NCBI GenBank assembly: GCA_021796055.1
Contig: JAJYOS010000490.1
Location: forward strand, 1-5,507
Length of the DNA: 5,507 bases
Direction of reading: 5' to 3'
Source of the DNA: Bacteroidota bacterium
GTDB taxonomy: Bacteria > Bacteroidota > Kryptoniia > Kryptoniales > JAKASW01
Made by a program: the position numbers and the translations under genes. The notes beneath the pieces were generated by a model. The model worked only from the letters and a program-made list of their open reading frames with translations, had not been told where the DNA came from and did not search any database. Below, piece by piece: positions 1 to 5,507 of the stretch (position 1 is the stretch's first letter; each line of letters opens with the position of its first letter).

Positions 1-616
1 CCGGGAGTATCACGCTGTAGATCACACCTGACTGCGAGACTATACGCATCCTGTCGCCCACACGCGCCGTGAAGTCCTTCGCGACAGTCGTACCAAGCAT
101 GATACCATCGGGAGTCCTGCCGAGCGCGTCGAATTTTCCGCTCACCATGCTGTTGGAAAACTTCTCAATTTCGTTTTCTGTGAAAGGGACAATCCCAAAG
201 AGTTGTACCGGCTGTGAAATCGTCCCAAACATACCGATTACATCCATTGAGACCAATGGCGTAACTACCTGGACGAGAGAATCGCTTTTGATAAGGCTTT
301 CCATCCTTGGATAGTTCTTGATAACATCCTGTCTTTCTCGGTTAACCTTCTTAACGAAAACGACGTGGTTGCCATTACCTGAAACTATCAGCTGGTCAGG
401 AACCGGAGACTTTACCCTCTCCCCTGAGACTATTACATGCGGCGCTATGTCAACAATCTTTTGTATGAAACTCTGCAGCAGGCCATCCATCAGAGAGACT
501 GCCGTGATAAGAACCATCACTCCCACGCTGATGCCCAGAAGCGTCAGAAACGTTTGACGCCTCCGATTTTGGAGTTGCCTGAAAGCGATCGTCACAAGAT
601 GGCGGTTGATGATCAT
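1..616 (-). CDS. FtsX/MacB-type ABC transporter permease, second copy (3'-truncated by window edge)
   Basis: This is the N-terminal half of an ABC exporter permease. The first 205 codons are visible and the rest lies beyond the left edge. The protein begins MIINRHLVTIAFRQL, has one hydrophobic segment at about residues 22-46, and then enters a soluble extracytoplasmic region of the MacB periplasmic-core type (about 50 onward, including GIVPF at 141-145 and DGIMLG at 170-175). By family knowledge, about 200 residues with three further membrane helices should follow. It is clearly related to the neighbouring permease: both share IAFRxL near the start, RQT before helix 1, and K-I-x-D-I-x-P followed by a V-x-GE-x-V motif just after it. 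The ATG lies 2 bases after the upstream stop codon and has an AAGGG Shine-Dalgarno 7 bases ahead of it, which fixes the start. It is probably the heterodimer partner of that permease in the inner membrane. The substrate cannot be told from sequence. Confidence 0.9.
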   Translation of the reverse strand, partial: MIINRHLVTIAFRQLQNRRRQTFLTLLGISVGVMVLITAVSLMDGLLQSFIQKIVDIAPHVIVSGERVKSPVPDQLIVSGNGNHVVFVKKVNRERQDVIKNYPRMESLIKSDSLVQVVTPLVSMDVIGMFGTISQPVQLFGIVPFTENEIEKFSNSMVSGKFDALGRTPDGIMLGTTVAKDFTARVGDRMRIVSQSGVIYSVILP

Positions 617-618
617 AA

Positions 619-1887
619 TTAAGCCCTTAGGATATCAACCGGTTTTAGACGCGCGGCGCGCCGGGCCGGTCCGTATGCCGATATTGCGCTAACGAGGATG
701 GCAAAGAGGGAGGTGACGAAGAAATACATCGGCTTCTGAACTGTGACTATGTGCTTCCCCCTCACCACGGCGCTCGGGCCGTACGAGATCGGTAGCGCTG
801 AAATGAGGTTGGTAAGATAGTGACCCGCGATGCAGCCGATCAAAGCGCCCGTAATTCCAAGCACCATTCCTTCTGCGAGGAAGACCATCTCGAGCGATCG
901 TATGCTAACCCCGAAAGATTTCAGGACAGCAATGTCGCGCTGTTTCTGAAGGACGATGGTGATAAGGACGTTGGCTATTCCGAATCCTGCGACAACGAAG
1001 ACAAAGATGACAAGGAAGAAGGTAATGTTGTTGTTTCTCTGGAATAGTGACAGGAGATTGGCGTTCGCTTCTTCCCAGGTTTCGGTTTTATATCCCGTTA
1101 GACGGCTTATCTCCACGGCGAGGCTGTTGACTATCGTTGGTGAAGTAGTATGTATCCCAACGGCTGAGACTGCGTTTTCCGGAAAACCGTTTATAATTTG
1201 TGCCAGGTGAAGATTAATGAAAGCATCGTTGTCGTCCACTGCACCGAACCCGCTCGCGAACGTGCCAACTACGACCAAATTATATACCTTACCATTTTGT
1301 CCGGTAAAGTTGATGAGGTCATGATAGCTAGCTTTAATCTTCCGCGCAAGACCATCGCCCAGTAGAATTCCGTTCTTTGTGTAAGCCAACTCATCGAGGC
1401 TTCCCGTCACCACGTTCTTCTTTAGCTTTCCAATGAGCGCTTCCCGCGCCGGGATTACCCCCTTCACAAAGCAAGGACGCGTCAAAGTGGAATAGCGGAG
1501 CACTCCACGTGTAGCTACGAAAGGCGAGACTGCGTTTACTCCAGGAAGTTTTTCAACCAGCGATACGACCTCGGTATAGGGTTTCACTTCCTTTTTGTCG
1601 TCGGGAATTATCCGCGAAACAATCTCATAGTGATCTGGAGAATTCTTCGGAGACTCGAAAAGAAGTCTTTGTTTTACTTGTACCTTTTCTCCCTTAACAG
1701 TGATCAGCGGAGATATGTCGATGATCTTCTCTTCTATCTCGGTGATGATACCCTCGGCCAGGCCGAAAGTCAGTATCATCACCATCGACCCAACCGCCAC
1801 ACCCGCGACAACGAGTCCGGTCTGGCGTTTCTTTCCTGTTAGATGCCGAAACGCAATATCGAGTATGAATTTGATCCTGTCGACCAT
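619..1887 (-). CDS. FtsX/MacB-type ABC transporter permease, first copy (complete)
   Basis: This is a complete 422-residue inner-membrane permease of the MacB/LolCE/FtsX superfamily. It has no ATPase domain of its own, so it needs a separate nucleotide-binding subunit, which is not in this window. The layout is: cytoplasmic amphipathic start with IAFRHL (11-16); helix 1 at about 22-46; extracytoplasmic MacB-like core at about 50-270; helix 2 at about 288-313; a cytoplasmic loop with QKQRDIAVLKSFG (314-326) that matches the ATPase-coupling region of the family; helix 3 at about 333-358; helix 4 at about 387-405; and the C-terminal signature PARRAARLKPVDILRA (407-422), typical of FtsX-type permeases. 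Its length is close to LolC/LolE and DevC. The adjacent HlyD adaptor favours a DevBCA/MacAB-like exporter over lipoprotein release. The ATG shares one base with the hlyD stop (TGATG), indicating translational coupling; no strong Shine-Dalgarno precedes it. The transported compound is unknown. Confidence 0.93.
   Translation of the reverse strand: MVDRIKFILDIAFRHLTGKKRQTGLVVAGVAVGSMVMILTFGLAEGIITEIEEKIIDISPLITVKGEKVQVKQRLLFESPKNSPDHYEIVSRIIPDDKKEVKPYTEVVSLVEKLPGVNAVSPFVATRGVLRYSTLTRPCFVKGVIPAREALIGKLKKNVVTGSLDELAYTKNGILLGDGLARKIKASYHDLINFTGQNGKVYNLVVVGTFASGFGAVDDNDAFINLHLAQIINGFPENAVSAVGIHTTSPTIVNSLAVEISRLTGYKTETWEEANANLLSLFQRNNNITFFLVIFVFVVAGFGIANVLITIVLQKQRDIAVLKSFGVSIRSLEMVFLAEGMVLGITGALIGCIAGHYLTNLISALPISYGPSAVVRGKHIVTVQKPMYFFVTSLFAILVSAISAYGPARRAARLKPVDILRA
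624..628 (-). promoter_or_regulatory. Shine-Dalgarno for the second permease
   Basis: AAGGG (minus strand) stands 7 bases before the ATG at 616. It sits inside the last codons of the upstream permease gene, just ahead of that gene's TAA stop. The placement supports the chosen start and allows ribosomes finishing one permease to begin the next. Confidence 0.6.
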
Positions 1888-2945
1888 CAGTTCGCCACTT
1901 GCACGCTCATGCCGTTCTTGATGTCTGGACCAGGCTCCGAAATAATTTCCATTCCCGGGCGAATATTGCCGCCCAGTATTTCAGTAAGCTTTCCGTCAGT
2001 AGCCCCGAGACTAACTCTGAGAGTTTTGACTTTTCCTCCTCCAACCGCATAGACCACGTTTGATTCCGGCAACTGCACGACGGCAGTTCGCGGCACAAGG
2101 AGGACGTCGCGAAGTTCGTTCGCCACTATGTTCACAGTCGCGGTCATTCCGACATTGAGATTTGTAGGCGGATCGAGCAGCCTTATGAATACCTTTGAAG
2201 TCTTCGTTGACTCGTTTGTCTTGGGCACAATCCTATAAACATACCCGTCGAACTTCCTGTCCCCGTAAGCGTCGAAGGCGACCGCGCACCTTTCTCCGTT
2301 TCGCACGTTCGCGAAGTCCTGCTCGTCAACTTCGGCGTCAACCAATATCGAGCTGGGCGAAATCATCTGGAAACAAACTCCGTTAGGCAATAGGTAATCG
2401 CCAAGCTTCGCGGCGGAAGATATTATTACACCTGAAAAGGGAGCCGCCACGGTGGTTTTCGACAACTGTTCCTTAGCTATGTCGAGAGCAATCTTACTTT
2501 GGCGCATTGAGATCTCAGCGAGGTCGGCGGCGGTCTTCGCATCGTCGAGATCCTTATGCGTGACGCTGCGGCTTTTATAAAGAGCCTCGTTGCGTTGCAG
2601 GTTCCGGAGCTTATCCTGCAGGTCTACTTGGGCGGACTGGAGATTCGTCTCTGCCTGCTCAACTCTTAGTAGGTCGTCGCTGTCGTCGGTCCTAAGGAGC
2701 ACTTCGCCGCGTCGCACGCGCATTCCCTCATGCGTGCCGACATACGTAACGATCCCGCCCGCCTCAGAGCGCAAAGTAGCGGTTGAGTCGGCATTCACGT
2801 TACCTGTGGCGTATATTACCGTCAACAGGTTGCCGCGTTGCACCCTGCTGACATTGACCTTCGGATGTACGAAGAATGAGCGATAGAGCGCGAACAGCAC
2901 GAGTAGCCCCGCGAGCGATCCAAAGACGACGTATTTCTTTTTCAT
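1887..2945 (-). CDS. HlyD/RND-type periplasmic adaptor (membrane fusion protein) of an ABC exporter
   Basis: This 352-residue adaptor should link an inner-membrane ABC pump to an outer-membrane channel, as MacA does for MacB. Residues 5-25 form a single N-terminal membrane anchor after a KKK start. No lipobox cysteine is seen there. The first half of the biotinyl-lipoyl domain is at about 56-88 (EAGGIV, then GMRVRRGEVLLRTD). A helical hairpin rich in Q, L, K and A follows at about 92-163. The second lipoyl half is at 164-200 (TTVAAPFSGVI is the diagnostic motif, then LGDYL). A beta-barrel spans about 200-276 (VDEQDF, then LNVGMTATVNI), and a membrane-proximal domain about 279-350 (VLLVPRTAVV, ending GMSVQV). 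Length is normal for the family and nothing is missing. The ATG overlaps the tetR stop by 4 bases (ATGA), and purine-rich Shine-Dalgarno sequence precedes it. Its TGA overlaps the next ATG, so it belongs to the same operon. The substrate is not predictable. Confidence 0.95.
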   Translation of the reverse strand: MKKKYVVFGSLAGLLVLFALYRSFFVHPKVNVSRVQRGNLLTVIYATGNVNADSTATLRSEAGGIVTYVGTHEGMRVRRGEVLLRTDDSDDLLRVEQAETNLQSAQVDLQDKLRNLQRNEALYKSRSVTHKDLDDAKTAADLAEISMRQSKIALDIAKEQLSKTTVAAPFSGVIISSAAKLGDYLLPNGVCFQMISPSSILVDAEVDEQDFANVRNGERCAVAFDAYGDRKFDGYVYRIVPKTNESTKTSKVFIRLLDPPTNLNVGMTATVNIVANELRDVLLVPRTAVVQLPESNVVYAVGGGKVKTLRVSLGATDGKLTEILGGNIRPGMEIISEPGPDIKNGMSVQVAN

Positions 2946-3559
2946 TTTCTTCCATCTCCCATTCCGATCCCATCAAAGAATACGGTGACAAGAAAATCCA
3001 CTGCGTCATTTTTCATATTTTCATCGTGCTCGTGGAAAAGGTTGTTCATGTGATACGCATAGACCATATGATTGAATACCTGCGCAGAACGAAGAGTATC
3101 TATCTTTCTAACCTGCTTGAGTTTGATTCCGCGTTCCAACTCGCTGGCAAGTATTTCATTCAGCTTCTCATGTATGAGAGCGTGAGGACTTCCCCTCCAA
3201 CCTCCCATGTTTACCCTCCCAACTTCCCTCATCAGGAGGCGGAAAAAATCGGCATGCTCCGAAAAATGAGTTATAAGCCTTCTGACAAACAAGCCGAACT
3301 TTTCCCTTACCGGAATGTTCTCGCGCATTGCCGCCTCAGCAATGTCGTTGATCTCAATAAACACATCCTCAACGACGCTCATGTAGAGTTCTTCTTTCGT
3401 GCGGAAGAATTTATAAAGCGTCGCCTTCGCAAATTCTGACTTCGCAGCAACGCTGTCAATTGTCGTACCGTCGTAGCCATTTTCGGAAAACACTTCCCTG
3501 GCGGCATCGACAATCGCCTTCCGACGAAATTCAGTTTCCCTTTCTTTTCTCGATCCCAT
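2942..3559 (-). CDS. TetR/AcrR-family transcriptional regulator, probable repressor of the exporter operon
   Basis: This 205-residue protein has the usual TetR size and a typical N-terminal DNA-binding domain: a first helix with RRKAIVDAAREVFSENGYDG (12-31), then helix-turn-helix from TTIDSVAAK (32-40) to the recognition helix AKATLYKFF (44-52), closing with RTKEELY (53-59). The turn reads SEF where many TetR proteins have AGV; AEF-type turns are a known variant. The C-terminal part (about 60-205) is helical, aromatic- and histidine-rich, and would be the ligand-binding and dimer domain; the ligand cannot be inferred. The next in-frame Met is at residue 60, inside the fold, so the start at 3559 is secure although no clear Shine-Dalgarno precedes it. 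The gene is first in the operon, overlaps hlyD by 4 bases, and has a palindromic operator candidate at 3581-3596. Autorepression together with control of the pump is the expected mode of action (inference). Confidence 0.93.
   Translation of the reverse strand: MGSRKERETEFRRKAIVDAAREVFSENGYDGTTIDSVAAKSEFAKATLYKFFRTKEELYMSVVEDVFIEINDIAEAAMRENIPVREKFGLFVRRLITHFSEHADFFRLLMREVGRVNMGGWRGSPHALIHEKLNEILASELERGIKLKQVRKIDTLRSAQVFNHMVYAYHMNNLFHEHDENMKNDAVDFLVTVFFDGIGMGDGRK
2949..2960 (-). promoter_or_regulatory. Shine-Dalgarno region for the hlyD-type gene
   Basis: On the minus strand, GGGAG (2956-2960) lies 10 bases and GGAAG (2949-2953) 3 bases ahead of the ATG at 2945. Both are within the 3' end of the tetR frame. 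Either could support re-initiation at the ATGA overlap; the GGGAG has the more usual spacing. Confidence 0.45.
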
Positions 3560-3580
3560 GCTACCAACTGTTCTAATTTA

Positions 3581-3596
3581 TGAACTAAGCAGTTCA
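3581..3596. promoter_or_regulatory. Candidate TetR operator (perfect 6-4-6 palindrome)
   Basis: TGAACT-AAGC-AGTTCA is a perfect inverted repeat of two 6-base arms around 4 bases, ending 21 bases upstream of the tetR ATG. It directly touches the -10 element and covers the expected transcription start. Palindromes of this size beside tetR-type genes are the usual operators of their products. The assignment rests on position and symmetry only. Confidence 0.7.
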
Positions 3597-3625
3597 AGTA
3601 TACTACTAGTCAGTCTGCCAATCAA
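3597..3625 (-). promoter_or_regulatory. Probable promoter of the tetR-hlyD-permease operon
   Basis: Read on the minus strand, TTGATT (3620-3625) and TATACT (3597-3602) are separated by exactly 17 bases, giving 4/6 and 5/6 matches to a sigma70-type promoter. The same place also fits the Bacteroidota -33/-7 pattern: ATTG (3623-3626), 20 bases, then TATACTTG (3595-3602), which agrees with TAnnTTTG at five of its six fixed positions. The predicted start near 3590 leaves a leader of about 30 bases before the tetR ATG and falls inside the palindrome, so bound repressor would occlude it. Confidence 0.55.
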
Positions 3626-4000
3626 TACCCACTCATAGGCCCGCCACACCTCCAAGCCTTTTTCCCATGCCAATTACCCGCGTGTTATCGCCAAGAACGT
3701 TTTTACGAAGTAAATGGAAGATTGCCCTTTCTCAGTTCGCTGCATCACTATTTATCGCCAATTCCATACGCGATATCTGGCGCGAGGCTGCACTTCTCCC
3801 ACGCTACCAATAGAGTTCAAAGTTCTTCATTAGCGTCGTGATTAATCGCTTAAGCATCCGCGTGATCGCACATTTGATGATATGGACAAGAAAGAAATGT
3901 GACCATTACGGTGCCCCAATGGAATTGTCCTTCACCGCAAACTGGTAAGACTACTGCAGGTAGTTCCACCGGAATTGTCTTATATCTCCACCTTCGTTTT

Positions 4001-5507
4001 TCAGTACCCTTCCGCATCGCCCGGTCCGCGCGGGTCGGCAACCCCCTCGTAGCCATAAGGCGTCACGAGTATTGTTTCTACCTCTCCAATATATTCGCGC
4101 GGTTCAAGTCGGTAGCCTCGTGAAATAAGACTCTTTTTGACGTCATATACAAGCGCGTCCGGTTCGTAATAAACGACGTCCGGCACCCATTGCATCTGAA
4201 TCCTTCCAGCCTCGACGGCGCTGGCGAGAGGCATATGGTAATCAATGACGTTTAGGATTACCTGCAAGACGGCATTTATGATTGTCGTACCACCTGGCGA
4301 CCCAAGGATGAGAAATGGCTTTCCATCTCTTAGAACGATCGTCGGGGTCATCGAGCTCAACATCCTTTTTCCGGCCTCTATAGAATTAGCGTAGCCGCCG
4401 ATCGCGCCGAACTGATTCGGAGTGCCAGGTTTCGCGCTGAAGTCGTCCATTTCATTGTTCAGGAAAAATCCCGCGCCATTCACCACGACCATCGAGCCGA
4501 AGTAACTGTTTAACGTCGTGGTAACACTCACTGCGTTTCCTTCGCCATCGATGACGGAATAGTGAGTAGTATGCGTCCCCTCATGCGGCGGATGAATCAG
4601 ATCCGGGTAGATGTCAATACTAGGAGTAGCGCTGAAAGGATCTATCTCCCGCGCTAGACTATCGGCGTAAGCTTTAGACAGAAGTCTTTTCAGCGGAACT
4701 GACACGAAGTCGACATCGCCGAGATATTTGTCCCTATCCGCGAACGACCGCCTCATAGCCTCGATCTCATAATGCAGGCTCTGCGATGCGCCGTAACCAT
4801 ATTTTGACAGGTCGAAATTGGAAAGGATATTAAGCTCTTCTGAGAGGCATACTCCGCCTGAACTGGACGGCGGCATGCTCAGAACTTCGTAACCGCGGTA
4901 ATCCACGCTGATTGGTCTCTTCATCTCTGCGTGATAATGCTCCACGTCCTTTGGCGTGATGACCCCGCCGGTTTCCTGGTCTTCTCTCGCGATGAGCTCC
5001 GGTATCCTCCCCTCATAAAATCCATCGCGTCCCTCTTTGGCGATCTTCTCCAGTACGCCTGCCAGATCTTTCTGTACGAGCAATTCACCTGCCGTATACA
5101 TGTGGCCATCCTTCGAGAAGTACCGCATCGTCGTCGGATAGAGTGAGAGTCTTCCCTCATCTCTTTTCAGCACATCGGCCAGCGCATAGCTCACCCGGAA
5201 CCCCTTCTTTGCGAGTTCGATGGCGGGTTGCATCACTTTCGCGAGAGGAAGCCTTCCGAATTTCTTTTCAGCAAGGAGGAGTCCGTCAACGTTCCCTGGG
5301 ACACCGACGGAAAGCCCACCGATAAGCTCTTTGTGGGTGTCGACGTTTTCGGAACTGTCTAGATACATGTCGCGGGATGCGCGGGAAGGCGCGGTCTCCC
5401 GGGCGTCGATCGCGTAGTTTTCGCCGTTGCTCAGATGTATCATGTAGTAGCCCCCGCCGCCGAGGTTACCTGCCTGAGGATATGTGACCGCTAAGACAAA
5501 TCCCATA
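4001..5507 (-). CDS. ggt: Gamma-glutamyltranspeptidase / glutathione hydrolase (5'-truncated by window edge)
   Basis: This Ntn-hydrolase cleaves or transfers the gamma-glutamyl group of glutathione and related compounds, normally in the periplasm or outside the cell after autocatalytic cleavage into two subunits. The visible 501 residues align without obvious gaps to E. coli GGT from about its residue 79. The first ~80 residues, including any signal peptide, are off the right edge; the Met at 5506 is therefore internal, not the start. Visible landmarks are QAGNLGGGG (11-19); Arg36 in DARETAP (E. coli Arg114, substrate carboxylate); MPPSSSGG (211-218); the self-cleavage site and nucleophile Thr313 in TTHYS (E. 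coli Thr391); Thr331 and Asn333 in TTTLN; Glu352 and Asp355 in NNEMDDF; a lid-loop equivalent PGTPNQFGAIGG (360-371); Ser384-Ser385; and the oxyanion-region SPGG (403-406). The C-terminus DPRGPGDAEGY matches the family end, and the small subunit is 189 residues, as expected. It appears fully active. E. coli Gln430 is Glu here, a common variant. Confidence 0.97.
   Translation of the reverse strand, partial: MGFVLAVTYPQAGNLGGGGYYMIHLSNGENYAIDARETAPSRASRDMYLDSSENVDTHKELIGGLSVGVPGNVDGLLLAEKKFGRLPLAKVMQPAIELAKKGFRVSYALADVLKRDEGRLSLYPTTMRYFSKDGHMYTAGELLVQKDLAGVLEKIAKEGRDGFYEGRIPELIAREDQETGGVITPKDVEHYHAEMKRPISVDYRGYEVLSMPPSSSGGVCLSEELNILSNFDLSKYGYGASQSLHYEIEAMRRSFADRDKYLGDVDFVSVPLKRLLSKAYADSLAREIDPFSATPSIDIYPDLIHPPHEGTHTTHYSVIDGEGNAVSVTTTLNSYFGSMVVVNGAGFFLNNEMDDFSAKPGTPNQFGAIGGYANSIEAGKRMLSSMTPTIVLRDGKPFLILGSPGGTTIINAVLQVILNVIDYHMPLASAVEAGRIQMQWVPDVVYYEPDALVYDVKKSLISRGYRLEPREYIGEVETILVTPYGYEGVADPRGPGDAEGY

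Larger units (their letters stand above)
3560..4000. other. Non-coding gap between ggt and the exporter operon
   Basis: No convincing gene, tRNA or strong rho-independent terminator is visible in these 441 bases; the open frames here are short or run out of phase through the neighbouring genes. The part next to tetR holds the operator and promoter. Other items are: AGTTC, the operator half-site, at 3734-3738, 3814-3818, 3821-3825 and 3962-3966; a 10-base direct repeat TTATCGCCAA at 3685-3694 and 3752-3761; GGAATTGTC at 3921-3929 and 3971-3979, exactly 50 bases apart; and two weak hairpins, 3950-3964 (5-base stem) and 3702-3714 (5-base stem), neither followed by a T-run. The ggt transcript presumably ends in here by an unrecognised or factor-dependent signal. 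Confidence 0.6.

Noticed and set aside
2876..3439. A 187-codon open frame on the plus strand opposite tetR and the start of hlyD.
   Set aside because: It lies antisense to two genes with strong family signatures, its translation has no recognisable domain, and it looks like a by-product of codon use on the other strand.
3566..3572. AACTGTT next to the tetR start as a second operator.
   Set aside because: It resembles the operator arms but has arms of only 3 bases around one base, too short to support a site by itself.
3702..3714. Hairpin TTTAC-GAA-GTAAA as a terminator.
   Set aside because: The stem is short and AT-rich, with no T-run after it on the minus strand; too weak to call.
3685..3761. 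Direct repeat TTATCGCCAA (3685-3694 and 3752-3761) as an attachment site or transposon end.
   Set aside because: Ten bases, two copies, no flanking inverted ends and no mobile gene nearby; chance is a sufficient explanation.
3950..3964. Hairpin ACTAC-TGCAG-GTAGT downstream of ggt as a terminator.
   Set aside because: The stem is only 5 base pairs with mixed composition, and no T-run follows in the direction of ggt transcription.
3850..4056. A 68-codon minus-strand frame overlapping the end of ggt.
   Set aside because: It runs through the ggt 3' end in another frame, has no recognisable domain, and has no clear ribosome binding site.
5504..5506. Taking the Met codon at the right edge as the ggt start.
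   Set aside because: The residues after it match the interior of GGT proteins (about residue 79 of E. coli GGT), so the true start and signal peptide must lie outside the window.
1..5507. A functional link between GGT and the exporter, such as export of glutathione conjugates.
   Set aside because: The genes are separated by 441 bases with an independent promoter candidate, and nothing in the pump sequence indicates its substrate.

Overview
The window carries five genes, all on the minus strand, and no RNA gene, mobile element or CRISPR array that I can see. Read in transcription order (right to left) these are a 5'-truncated gamma-glutamyltranspeptidase gene (4001-5507), a 441-base non-coding gap (3560-4000), and a tightly packed operon of a TetR-family regulator (2942-3559), a HlyD/RND-type membrane fusion protein (1887-2945), a complete FtsX/MacB-type ABC permease (619-1887) and a second, related permease cut by the left edge (1-616).

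The operon looks like a self-regulated tripartite-type ABC exporter. Its genes overlap by 4 bases (tetR/hlyD), overlap by 1 base (hlyD/permease 1) or lie 2 bases apart (permease 1/permease 2), so they are almost certainly co-transcribed and probably translationally coupled. A perfect 16-base palindrome (3581-3596) abuts the -10 element of a good promoter candidate upstream of tetR. Bound repressor there would block transcription of its own gene and of the pump. The two permeases are clear paralogues and probably pair as a heterodimer. Neither the ATPase nor an outer-membrane channel gene is in the window; either could lie beyond the left edge.

The gamma-glutamyltranspeptidase retains every catalytic landmark in its visible part, but its signal peptide and first ~80 residues lie beyond the right edge. 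It appears to be a separate transcription unit upstream of the exporter operon. I infer no functional link with the pump beyond proximity.

The host is probably a Gram-negative bacterium: it has a HlyD adaptor, MacB-like permeases and a periplasmic-type GGT. The sequence has roughly balanced base composition. The promoter candidate can be read either as a sigma70-type or as a Bacteroidota-type (-33/-7) promoter, so a member of the Bacteroidota/Chlorobiota (FCB) group is plausible, but this is a low-confidence guess. The gene content is conventional. The items most worth a second look are the operator-promoter arrangement, repeated AGTTC half-sites in the gap, and the permease duplication.
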